Assembly (NCBI GenBank): GCA_017644045.1
Contig: JAEPMI010000006.1
Coordinates: forward strand, 343,314-407,313
Source: Deltaproteobacteria bacterium
Lineage (GTDB): Bacteria; Myxococcota_A; Polyangia; Polyangiales; Houyiibacteriaceae
DNA length: 64,000 nt
Direction: 5' to 3'
In this document: positions 8,034-15,301 of the stretch, in pieces
How positions within the stretch are numbered: position 1 is the stretch's first letter
Layout: every line of letters begins with the position of its first letter
Program-made: the position numbers and the translations under genes
Notes under the pieces: model-generated
Database searches by the model: none
What the model saw: the letters and a program-made list of their open reading frames with translations, nothing else
Told to the model about the DNA's origin: nothing

Positions 8034-8933
8034 TCAGAGGTCTCGCGCCTGAGGGAAAGCCACCATGCTCTCGAAGTCGTTCGTGGCGAACGTCAGGGTC
8101 TCGAAGAACCAAGACGTTCCTGCGCTGACCGAGATCAACTCGATCTCACTCCCCATCACCATGGGCCTCCCGACGGCATTGACCCCGAACACCTTGATCT
8201 GAGGGCTCTGGACGGTTGCCGAGGAGCGGTTCTGCATGCGGCCTCGAAAGGCGTATCGCGTTCCGTCCGGGATGACCTCCAGATCCGTCACCAAGAGGTC
8301 GGAGGTGCGGACGGCATCCGTGAGGTTGATCGCCCCCGCCTGCCACCGAGCCGATGCGATGTCCTCGACGGTGTAGCCCCCGCCAAGCTCCAGGAAAACC
8401 GACATCATGCCGACGTCTCCCGGGCTCAAGCAGTAGGTCAACCGACCCGTTCCGGACACTCCCCGGTGCGGCACCCCCTCGATGACTCCGCGGGCGAGCG
8501 CGATGTACGTCCCCGACGAGTCATCGAACTCCATCCTGAAGTCGAGCGCGCAGAGACGAAGGTCAAACGAGGTGTTCCGGACCGCGACCAAGAACCGAGG
8601 AGTTCCCCCCTCGAAGTCGGGGGGCGCGATGGTGAACCCGACGACCTCGAGCCCGACCTCGATGATCGTTCCATCGTACTCGAACGGAATGTCCGGAACG
8701 AACCGTTCGAGGCTGTCATCGGGCCCTGAGTCGATCATTGGTCGCGAGTCACGAGGGGTGGAACCATCCCTCGGCGCTCCGGAGTCCTGGCCCGAGTCTC
8801 GTCCGATCATTGCGCCGTCGAACGTGATGACTCCTCCATCTGGCCCCGGGATCATCGATCCATCGGAGCGAGGCTCTCCACCGCATCCGCTCAAGAGACA
8901 CGCCAGGAAGAAACCAACGCGACAGCTCATCAT
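8034..8933 (-). CDS. Lipoprotein of unknown function
   Basis: The start is set at ATG 8933 (ATG 8930 is also possible). This opens a signal peptide with lipobox LLSGC (Cys at about 17). A TAGAAT hexamer (8941-8946, reverse strand) ends seven bases before this ATG, which fits a leaderless transcript and supports the choice. After the lipidated Cys comes a Ser/Gly/Asp-rich linker of about 70 residues. The remaining 210 or so residues are beta-rich (RFLVAVRNTS, YAFRGRMQNRSS), reminiscent of an Ig-like domain, but no family was recognised. The gene converges on the cysteine-repeat lipoprotein gene with four bases between stop codons. Confidence 0.78.
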   Translation of the reverse strand: MMSCRVGFFLACLLSGCGGEPRSDGSMIPGPDGGVITFDGAMIGRDSGQDSGAPRDGSTPRDSRPMIDSGPDDSLERFVPDIPFEYDGTIIEVGLEVVGFTIAPPDFEGGTPRFLVAVRNTSFDLRLCALDFRMEFDDSSGTYIALARGVIEGVPHRGVSGTGRLTYCLSPGDVGMMSVFLELGGGYTVEDIASARWQAGAINLTDAVRTSDLLVTDLEVIPDGTRYAFRGRMQNRSSATVQSPQIKVFGVNAVGRPMVMGSEIELISVSAGTSWFFETLTFATNDFESMVAFPQARDL

Positions 8934-8940
8934 CTCGACG

Positions 8941-8946
8941 ATTCTA
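8941..8946 (-). promoter_or_regulatory. -10 hexamer TAGAAT of a likely leaderless promoter
   Basis: TAGAAT on the minus strand differs from the sigma-70 consensus at one base and lies seven bases before ATG 8933. No convincing -35 hexamer is visible at 17 bases. No Shine-Dalgarno sequence is present. Confidence 0.45.
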
Positions 8947-9009
8947 TCGCACGCCCGAGACGCTACGGCCATCCCCGAAGCTCGACTGTCAGGTCGGCTT
9001 CCCGGCGGC

Positions 9010-9798
9010 TTACTGGAACGAGCCGACGTAGAGGGGCCAGGTCAGGTTGGCGTGCAAGAGCCAGCCCGCCCCAGGTTCGAGGCCGATGGTGGCGCCGAAG
9101 ATGCTGCGGGAGCGGCCGAGGCGCGTGGTCTGGATCCACTGGAGTGCGGCGCCGAAGCGGCTGAGCTTCTCGTCGCTGTTCTCTTCGTACGCCTCTTGCG
9201 GGGAGTAGAGGAACATCGCGCGGAAGCCGCTGTAGCCCCAGAGGAACTGGCGGTAGCCGTTGCGGCTCGCCCACGAGCCCCAGACCTTGCCGAGCTCGAT
9301 GCCACCAGCGATGCGCATGTAGTAGAGGTTCGTGTCTTCCTCGAAGGGGTTCTCGAAGACCCCGCGCAGGATGCTCGTCTTCACACCGCCGATGATCGCG
9401 AAGTGGCCGCGCGCCGGCACGACGCCCGACAGGTAGCGATAGGCGTCGACGCGCACGTTGGCGAACTGCGCGTGCAGCTCGGCGGTGGTGATCGCGTCGC
9501 TGACCCCGCTCTTCCAGCTGAAGGCCCAGCCGACGATCGCGTCGGTGTGCACGCCCCACCCCGGCTCGGCGAGTCCCCAGCTGCCGCCGGCGCGGACGTC
9601 CATCATGAAGCCGGCGCGCGTCAGCAACATCCAGCGCAGGTCGAGCTCGACGATCGAGTGACCCCACCCGCCCGCCAGATCGATGCCGACGATCGTGAAC
9701 GTCTGCGGCTCCGGGGCGTCGACCTGAAAGGGCCCTTGAGCCGCCGCGACCTCGGTCGCCCCAAGTACCAGCACCACCACCAGAGCCCGCCCCAGCAT
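9010..9798 (-). CDS. Exported protein, probable outer-membrane beta-barrel
   Basis: The 262-residue product has a Sec signal peptide (residues 1-20, cleavage near AAA-QG). The mature part has alternating amphipathic strands and many aromatic residues (HSIVELDLRWMLL, LLHANLTWPLYVGSF), typical of small outer-membrane barrels. It ends in Phe-Gln rather than a terminal aromatic residue. No named family was recognised. It is preceded by a promoter with TTGAGA and TAGCCT 17 bases apart, seven bases from the ATG. It is monocistronic between divergent and convergent neighbours. Confidence 0.72.
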   Translation of the reverse strand: MLGRALVVVLVLGATEVAAAQGPFQVDAPEPQTFTIVGIDLAGGWGHSIVELDLRWMLLTRAGFMMDVRAGGSWGLAEPGWGVHTDAIVGWAFSWKSGVSDAITTAELHAQFANVRVDAYRYLSGVVPARGHFAIIGGVKTSILRGVFENPFEEDTNLYYMRIAGGIELGKVWGSWASRNGYRQFLWGYSGFRAMFLYSPQEAYEENSDEKLSRFGAALQWIQTTRLGRSRSIFGATIGLEPGAGWLLHANLTWPLYVGSFQ

Positions 9799-9805
9799 GG
9801 GTGAC

Positions 9806-9834
9806 AGGCTAGCGATCTCTTTCTTTCATCTCAA
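9806..9834 (-). promoter_or_regulatory. Promoter TTGAGA-N17-TAGCCT, likely leaderless
   Basis: On the minus strand TTGAGA (9829-9834) and TAGCCT (9806-9811) are separated by exactly 17 bases. The -10 ends seven bases before ATG 9798, so transcription should begin at or next to the start codon. Confidence 0.55.
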
Positions 9835-9881
9835 GCGGATTTTTCCTTGCATCAGGATTTGTCACCTGAAATCATTCCGGC

Positions 9882-10277
9882 ATGCGGGGAACGATGTCTC
9901 TAGTCGCCTGGGCCAGCATTCTCTTCGGAGTGGCCTGCGGACCTGTCTACGCCACGGGTGGCGGCGGCCAAGCACCGGCCGGCGCCACCCATGGCGGGGT
10001 GGTGGTCCAGGGCGGCAACACCCACTTCGCGATCGACAACCAGTCGCCGCACACCATCTGCTACGTGAACGTCTCCGAGACGAGCGACGGCAACTGGGGC
10101 CCGGACCGGCTCGGGCAGACCGAGACGATCGGCCCGAACACCTCGCGCTACTGGACCATCGACCCGGGGTACTGGGACTTCCGCTTCCTCGACTGCAACC
10201 AGCGGACGCTGATGGAGCGGCGATCGGTCGCCGTCGACGGCAACGGCATCGTCGTCACCTTCCGCCGCGCCGAGTAG
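9882..10277 (+). CDS. Small lipoprotein of unknown function
   Basis: The product has up to 131 residues. ATG 9894 (residue 5) is an alternative start with GGGGA before it. The signal peptide ends in lipobox GVACG (Cys at about 19). A Gly-rich linker follows, then a compact beta-rich domain of about 90 residues (TICYVNVSETSDGNWG, YWDFRFLDC) with two cysteines that may pair. TTGCAT (9847-9852) and AATCAT (9870-9875) are 17 bases apart and could be its promoter, ending six bases before the first ATG. No family was recognised. It converges on the carbonic anhydrase gene. Confidence 0.75.
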   Translation: MRGTMSLVAWASILFGVACGPVYATGGGGQAPAGATHGGVVVQGGNTHFAIDNQSPHTICYVNVSETSDGNWGPDRLGQTETIGPNTSRYWTIDPGYWDFRFLDCNQRTLMERRSVAVDGNGIVVTFRRAE

Positions 10278-10278
10278 C

Positions 10279-10818
10279 TCAGTCCCCGCGGTAGGCGTGC
10301 GTCTTCTGCACGTAGTGGACCGCACCGAGCTGGATGCTCTCGCGCTCCGCGTCGGTGAGCTCGCGCTTCACCTTCGCCGGTCGCCCCATCACGAGTGTGC
10401 CGCTCGGGATCTCGGTACGGGCGGTGACGAGTGAGCCCGCGCCGATCAGCACGTCGTCGCCGATCTTGGCCGCGTCGAGAATGATGGTGCCCATGCCCAC
10501 CAGGACGCGGTTGCCCAGCGTGCAGCCGTGCAGGATCACGCCGTGGCCCACCACGCAGTCCTCGCCGACGAGGGTCGGCGCCCAGCCGTCGGTGGCGTGA
10601 ATCACCGAGTTGTCCTGGATGGAGGTCCGGGCGCCGATGCGAATGGGCTGCACGTCGCCGCGAATGGTGGTGTTGAACCAGACGCTGGACTCGGCTCCGA
10701 GCGCGACGTCCCCGATGATCGCCGCGCCGGGCGCGATGTAGACGTCAGCCGCGATCTGCGGCTCGTGCTCGCCGTAGGGCAGCAGGATGGCCCCCGGGTG
10801 TTCGTCTTTGGTGTTCAC
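10279..10818 (-). CDS. Gamma-class carbonic anhydrase-like hexapeptide-repeat protein
   Basis: The start is GTG 10818, preceded by GAGGAGAG and overlapping the stop of the VanZ-like gene by four bases. The frame runs on upstream only as a shadow of that gene. The 179-residue protein is a left-handed beta-helix of hexapeptide repeats. The three zinc-ligand His positions of the gamma carbonic anhydrase family are visible (His74 in SVIHAT, His92 and His97 in GHGVILHG). Members (YrdA/CaiE/CamH-like) may hydrate CO2, but many lack proven activity. The product is cytosolic. Confidence 0.88.
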   Translation of the reverse strand: MNTKDEHPGAILLPYGEHEPQIAADVYIAPGAAIIGDVALGAESSVWFNTTIRGDVQPIRIGARTSIQDNSVIHATDGWAPTLVGEDCVVGHGVILHGCTLGNRVLVGMGTIILDAAKIGDDVLIGAGSLVTARTEIPSGTLVMGRPAKVKRELTDAERESIQLGAVHYVQKTHAYRGD

Positions 10819-11228
10819 TGGCTCTCCTCGGCGGGTGTGCCGCCCGCGGCGCGGAATCGACTGAGTGCGAAGCGTAGGCCCGCACCGGTGACGGAGCCGA
10901 GCGTGTCGGCGACCCAGTCGAGGATCTCCGCGCTGCGGCCCGGAACGAACGCCTGGTGCAGCTCGTCGCCGAGCCCCCACGCCGACGCGACGAACGCGCC
11001 GACCGCGAAGGTCCGCCAGGCGGGGCGGTCGGGGAAGCTGCGCCGCGCGGCGTTCGCGCAGAGGAACCCCAGCACGGCGTACTCGAGGAAGTGGATGCCC
11101 TTGTCCCGAAAGGGCACCGACTCGTCGATGGTCACGTCCAGGTGGAACGACGAGAGGACGAAGATCCCCGCCATGTAGAGGCACGGCAGCCACCAGGCGC
11201 GCCAGCGCGCCGTTCCTGCTCGGCTCAC
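10815..11228 (-). CDS. VanZ-family membrane protein
   Basis: This 137-residue protein has a first membrane helix at about 12-26, the DKGIHFLEYAVLGFLCA motif typical of VanZ-like proteins, a further helix near 70-85 (FAVGAFVASAWGLGDELHQ) and the FVPGRSAEILDWVADTLGS motif. The DELHQ...R...D.. pattern is the family signature. VanZ was named for teicoplanin resistance, but most homologues have no known role, so no resistance function is claimed. It overlaps both neighbours by four bases (miaB upstream, carbonic anhydrase downstream), which indicates one transcript. Confidence 0.85.
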   Translation of the reverse strand: MSRAGTARWRAWWLPCLYMAGIFVLSSFHLDVTIDESVPFRDKGIHFLEYAVLGFLCANAARRSFPDRPAWRTFAVGAFVASAWGLGDELHQAFVPGRSAEILDWVADTLGSVTGAGLRFALSRFRAAGGTPAEESQ

Positions 11229-12706
11229 GCACCCTCGCTGAGCACGGTGAGCTTGCGCCGCGGCCGAGGGGTCGGCTTCTCCGGGATCGTGGCGCCGGCC
11301 ATCCGGCCGAGCAGGCTGTGCTTGAACGAGCGGACGATCTCGACCTCGACGATCTGGCCCGTCGGGTCCACGCCCTCGGGCGCCTCGAGGTGGATGATCT
11401 CGTGGCGCTCGCTGCGGCCGGTGTACCGGCTGACGCTCGCGTCGTTCGGACCCTCGACGAGGACCTTCGCCCGCTGGCCGACCAGCGCGTCGAGGTGGGC
11501 GCGCTGCTGCACCGCGAGCACGTCGAAGAGACGCTGCAGACGCTCGCTCTTGACCGCTTCGGGGATGTCGTCGCCCATCGCGAGCGCCGGCGTGCTCGGG
11601 CGGGGCGAGTACTTGAAGCAGAACGCCGCGACGAACCCAGCCTCGCGCACGAGCGAGAGGGTCGCCTCGAACTCTTCGTCGGTCTCGCCCGGGAAGCCCA
11701 CGATCAGATCGGTGCTCAGGGTCAGCCCCGGCACCCGTTCCTGTAGCGCGCGAACGCGGTCCAGGTATTCCTGGCGGGTGTAGCGACGGCTCATCCGGCG
11801 GAGCATCGAGTCGGCGCCGGACTGCACCGGCAGGTGCAGGTGCTTCGGCAGGAGCTCCAGCTCCGCGTGCGCGTCGATGAGCTCCGGGCTCAGGTGGCGC
11901 GGGTGCGGCGAGGTGTAGCGGAGGCGCGCCAGATCGGGGACCTCGCGGGCGATCCGGCGAAGCAGGTCCGCGAACTCCGAACGCGAGGGGGCACGCTTCG
12001 AACGCGGCTTGTTCTCGTCGACGGTGCTCGGGTCGAACCAGCTGTTCACCGTCTGACCGAGGAGGGTGACCTCACGGACCCCACCTTCGACCATCTGCGC
12101 GATCTCGCCGACGATGTCGTCGGCCGGCCGGTAGCGCTCGCTGCCCCGGGTGGTCGGAACGATGCAGAAGGTGCAGCGCTCGTCGCAGCCCTTCATCACG
12201 GTCACGAAGCTGGTCACCTCGGCGCCGCCCTTGGGGCGGGCCCGGAGGAAGCGCGGGTCCTCGTCGTCGAAGACGGTCCGCGCGCGGGGCGGTGCGCCAG
12301 CCTCGGCCTGCTCGAGGAGCTGCGGGAGCTCGGGGATGTTGTCCGGGCCGAGGACCAGGTCGATGTGCGGCGCCTTCTTCAGGAGCGCCTCGCCCTCCTG
12401 CTGGGCGACGCAGCCGGCCACCACGATCCGTCGATCCGGGGCGCCGTACGCGGGGTTCAGCTTGCCCAGCAGGCTCATGAGCTTGTGCTCGGCCTTCTCG
12501 CGCACGGAGCAGGTGTTCACCACGATCAAATCGGCGACCTCGGCGTCGTCCGTCGGGGTGTAGCCAGCGGCCCCCAGGACCTCCTCGATCCGCCGGGAAT
12601 CGTGGACGTTCATCTGGCAGCCGAAGGTCTGCACCAGGTAGCGACGGGGCGCTACGGCGGCTCCGCTGGCGGGGCGGGCGTCAGGCTGGACCTGCGAGGA
12701 CGACAT
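11225..12706 (-). CDS. miaB: tRNA-2-methylthio-N6-isopentenyladenosine synthase
   Basis: The start is ATG 12706; the very long open frame beyond it is antisense to the HEAT gene. The 493-residue enzyme has the N-terminal UPF0004 domain with three cluster-binding Cys (30, 66, 99), a radical SAM domain with CDERCTFC (Cys174, 178, 181) and a C-terminal TRAM domain (about 425-493). MiaB adds a methylthio group to i6A37 of tRNAs using two 4Fe-4S clusters and SAM. All six cluster ligands are present. It heads a short operon with the VanZ-like and carbonic anhydrase genes; the 108-base gap to the divergent HEAT gene should hold both promoters. Confidence 0.96.
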   Translation of the reverse strand: MSSSQVQPDARPASGAAVAPRRYLVQTFGCQMNVHDSRRIEEVLGAAGYTPTDDAEVADLIVVNTCSVREKAEHKLMSLLGKLNPAYGAPDRRIVVAGCVAQQEGEALLKKAPHIDLVLGPDNIPELPQLLEQAEAGAPPRARTVFDDEDPRFLRARPKGGAEVTSFVTVMKGCDERCTFCIVPTTRGSERYRPADDIVGEIAQMVEGGVREVTLLGQTVNSWFDPSTVDENKPRSKRAPSRSEFADLLRRIAREVPDLARLRYTSPHPRHLSPELIDAHAELELLPKHLHLPVQSGADSMLRRMSRRYTRQEYLDRVRALQERVPGLTLSTDLIVGFPGETDEEFEATLSLVREAGFVAAFCFKYSPRPSTPALAMGDDIPEAVKSERLQRLFDVLAVQQRAHLDALVGQRAKVLVEGPNDASVSRYTGRSERHEIIHLEAPEGVDPTGQIVEVEIVRSFKHSLLGRMAGATIPEKPTPRPRRKLTVLSEGA

Positions 12707-12814
12707 GAGGCGTGACCCATAGCAGGCGGACCCCGTTCCGGCACGCGGGGGCGGCCCCCGGACGAGCCTGCCAGGAACACCGCCCTCGGTGCCGAAACCT
12801 GCTACATAGTCGGT

Positions 12815-15301
12815 GTGCGCGCATGGTCCCGCGCCCTCCTGATGGGGCTCCTCATGCTCTCGGTGGGCTTCGAATGGGAGGGTCGCCTCGGGCGGCTCGA
12901 GCGCGAGCTCCAGAACGGCGACGCTCGTCGCCGGCGCGAGGTGGTCCGCCGTATGGCCGCCTACCCCGCCGACGAGGTCCAGCGCCCACTGCTGCAGGCG
13001 CTCGAGGACCCGGAGGTGGCCGTCCGACTGGAGGCCGCGCGGACCTCGGGCGAGGTCGGGCTCGAGGCCGCCGTACCGGTGCTCCGCGAGTGGATGGAGG
13101 CGCCGGACGCCGACATCCGCGCGGCCGCCGCCCGAGCGCTCGGAGGGATCGGCGATCCGCGACCGGTGGGCTCGCTGGTCCGCGCGCTCGGCGACTCGGC
13201 GGCCGAGGTCCGGCGCGCCGCCATCCAGGCCCTGGCGCGGCTCGGCGCCGACGAGGAGGTCGGCCGCGCCGTCGCGGTACCGCTGCTGGCTCGACTGGAC
13301 GACGACGACGCCGAGGTCCGCATCGCCGCCGCGGAGGCGCTCGCTTCGATGGGCGACGTCCGAGCGGTCGTGCCGCTGGTCGGCCGGGCCCGCGACTCGG
13401 CGCCGGAGGTGCGGGTCGCGGTGTACCGGGCGCTGGGCGAGCTGGCAGACCGCCGCGCCGCCGCGGCGCTGGTCCAATCGCTCCGCGACGACGACGAGAA
13501 CGCTCGGCTGGCGGCCATCGCCGCGCTCGGCCGAATGCGCGCGAGCTCGGCCACGCCCGCCCTCAGCGAGCTCGCGGCCGATCGCGACGCTCGCGTGGCG
13601 CAGGCCGCGGTGGTGGCGCTCGGCCGGATGACGGACGACTCCGACGCGCTCGATGGGCTCGTCGGTGCGCTCGCCCGCGCCGACACCCGGCGCATCGCCG
13701 AGGAGCTGCTGGTGCAGCGCGGCGACGACGCGCTCACGCTCGAGCTGGCGCGGCGGTTGCCGAACGCGAGCAACTCGGTCGAAGCCGAGGGGCTGACCTC
13801 CGTGGTGGAGGCGCGGCTGAAGCGCTCGGCGAACACCGAGGCCGCGGCGCCGCTCCTGGAGGCGCTGGAACGCGGCGTCGGGCCCGAGACCGCGGTGCTG
13901 CGAGCGCTCGCGACGACCGGGGACCCCGAGGTGCTCGTGCCGATCCTCGAGACGCTCGACCCGGAGGCGCCCGTCCCGACGCGCGCGGCGCTCGCCGCCC
14001 TCGAGCGCTACTTCGAGCTCCACGAGAGCGACGGGCGCGCGGCCGATCCGCTCTTGGCGATCCTCGGCGAGGTGCCGGCCGACGAGCGGGTGCGCGTGGT
14101 TCGACTGCTCGGCCACAGCGGCGCCGGTCGCGCGCTGCGTGCGCTCGAGCCGCTGCTCGAGAACGAGTCGGCGGCACTCCGGCGGGCAGCGGTCGAGGCG
14201 ATCGGAAAGATCGGCCCTGGTGGCGCGCGCGCGCTGATGCCGCTCCTGGACTCGGACGACGCGCGCATCCGCTTCGAAGCGGCGAGGAACGTGGGGAGCG
14301 CGGCGGACGCCGCGACGGTCGACGAGCTGCTCGAGCGACTGGGCCGGCGAGAGCCCGCCGACCGACACGCGCTGCTCGAGGCGCTCGGGCCGGCGCTCGC
14401 GCGCGCCGTACCCGAGGGCGAAGGGGAGCGCGCCGCTCGAGCCGCGGCGCTCCTCGGTCGCATCGCTCACGACCGCGACGAGCGACTGGCCGCCCGAGCG
14501 GTCGAAGCGCTGGCGCGTTGGGGCGCGAAGGAGCCGCTGATGGCGCTCGCCGCCGAGGGCACGACCCGCCGTGGCCAGCAGGCGCGCCTGGCGCTCGGGC
14601 GAACGGCACCGACGGAGGCGAGCCTGGCGCTGCTCCGGGAGAAGGCGGCGGAGGGCGACTGGGCGTCGACGCTCGCGCTCGGCGAGGTGGGGGTCGCCGC
14701 CGATGCCGACCGGCTGATGACCGTGGCGGCCGAGGGCGCGTGGCCCGCGTCGACGAGCGCTGCCTTTGCGCTGGCTCGACTCGGGCGGCGCGGCGAGCTC
14801 GGCGAGGACGCGGCGCCTCGACTCTGTGCGCTGGCCCGCGCCCGCCGCGCGCCGCATCTGCGGGCCAATCTGGTGGTCGCCCTCGCGTCCATCGCCGGCC
14901 GCTGCGAATCCGGGGAGCCCTCCACCCACGTCCACCCGCGCAGCTGGCTGACCCGAGCGCACGCGGCCGTGGTGCGCGGGGCCGCGGCGCGCTGGTTGGC
15001 CGCGTCGTACCCGGACCAGGCGGACCTCGTCCTCGGGGACTGTACGGAGGACGCGCTCTCTCCGGACGTCCGCGGCGCCTGCTCCGACCCGCGGCTGCCG
15101 CCGCTCGAGGACACCGCCGACGTGTACGCCTACGCGGTGGACGGACGCACGCTCCTGCGCGACACGGTGGTCGCGCTCCGGCTCGCCGACGGCTCGAGCT
15201 TCGTCGTGCGGACCGACGCCAACGCCCATCTGCGGCTCGAGAACGTGCCGGCGGGTCCGTTGAAGCTCGACGACCCCCTCGCGTCTCCTCTGGAGCCGTG
15301 A
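12815..15301 (+). CDS. HEAT-repeat protein
   Basis: The start is GTG 12815, the only one that gives the hydrophobic N-terminus (RALLMGLLMLSVG). It has no Shine-Dalgarno sequence, but TACATA (12803-12808) lies six bases upstream. The 828-residue protein is almost entirely HEAT/PBS-lyase-type helical repeats of about 31 residues (PEVAVRLEAARTSGEVG, AAEVRRAAIQALARLG), at least 15 of them. About 60 residues at the end look like a carboxypeptidase-regulatory-like beta domain (LRLENVPAGPLKL). The N-terminus resembles a signal peptide or anchor without a lipobox, so a periplasmic scaffold is likely. Its stop overlaps the Omp85 start (GTGA), suggesting a role with the TamA/TamB pair. No enzymatic motif was seen. 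Confidence 0.88.
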   Translation: MRAWSRALLMGLLMLSVGFEWEGRLGRLERELQNGDARRRREVVRRMAAYPADEVQRPLLQALEDPEVAVRLEAARTSGEVGLEAAVPVLREWMEAPDADIRAAAARALGGIGDPRPVGSLVRALGDSAAEVRRAAIQALARLGADEEVGRAVAVPLLARLDDDDAEVRIAAAEALASMGDVRAVVPLVGRARDSAPEVRVAVYRALGELADRRAAAALVQSLRDDDENARLAAIAALGRMRASSATPALSELAADRDARVAQAAVVALGRMTDDSDALDGLVGALARADTRRIAEELLVQRGDDALTLELARRLPNASNSVEAEGLTSVVEARLKRSANTEAAAPLLEALERGVGPETAVLRALATTGDPEVLVPILETLDPEAPVPTRAALAALERYFELHESDGRAADPLLAILGEVPADERVRVVRLLGHSGAGRALRALEPLLENESAALRRAAVEAIGKIGPGGARALMPLLDSDDARIRFEAARNVGSAADAATVDELLERLGRREPADRHALLEALGPALARAVPEGEGERAARAAALLGRIAHDRDERLAARAVEALARWGAKEPLMALAAEGTTRRGQQARLALGRTAPTEASLALLREKAAEGDWASTLALGEVGVAADADRLMTVAAEGAWPASTSAAFALARLGRRGELGEDAAPRLCALARARRAPHLRANLVVALASIAGRCESGEPSTHVHPRSWLTRAHAAVVRGAAARWLAASYPDQADLVLGDCTEDALSPDVRGACSDPRLPPLEDTADVYAYAVDGRTLLRDTVVALRLADGSSFVVRTDANAHLRLENVPAGPLKLDDPLASPLEP

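Noticed and set aside
10815-11228. Glycopeptide resistance gene because of VanZ similarity
   Set aside because: VanZ-like proteins are widespread and no vanH/A/X/R/S genes are near.
12707-15229. 840-codon N-terminal extension of miaB
   Set aside because: Antisense to the HEAT-repeat gene; real MiaB begins at ATG 12706, shortly before its first cluster Cys.
12712-15297. Long N-terminal extension of the Omp85 gene
   Set aside because: Shadow of the HEAT gene in another frame, Arg/Gly-rich; the signal peptide begins at GTG 15298.
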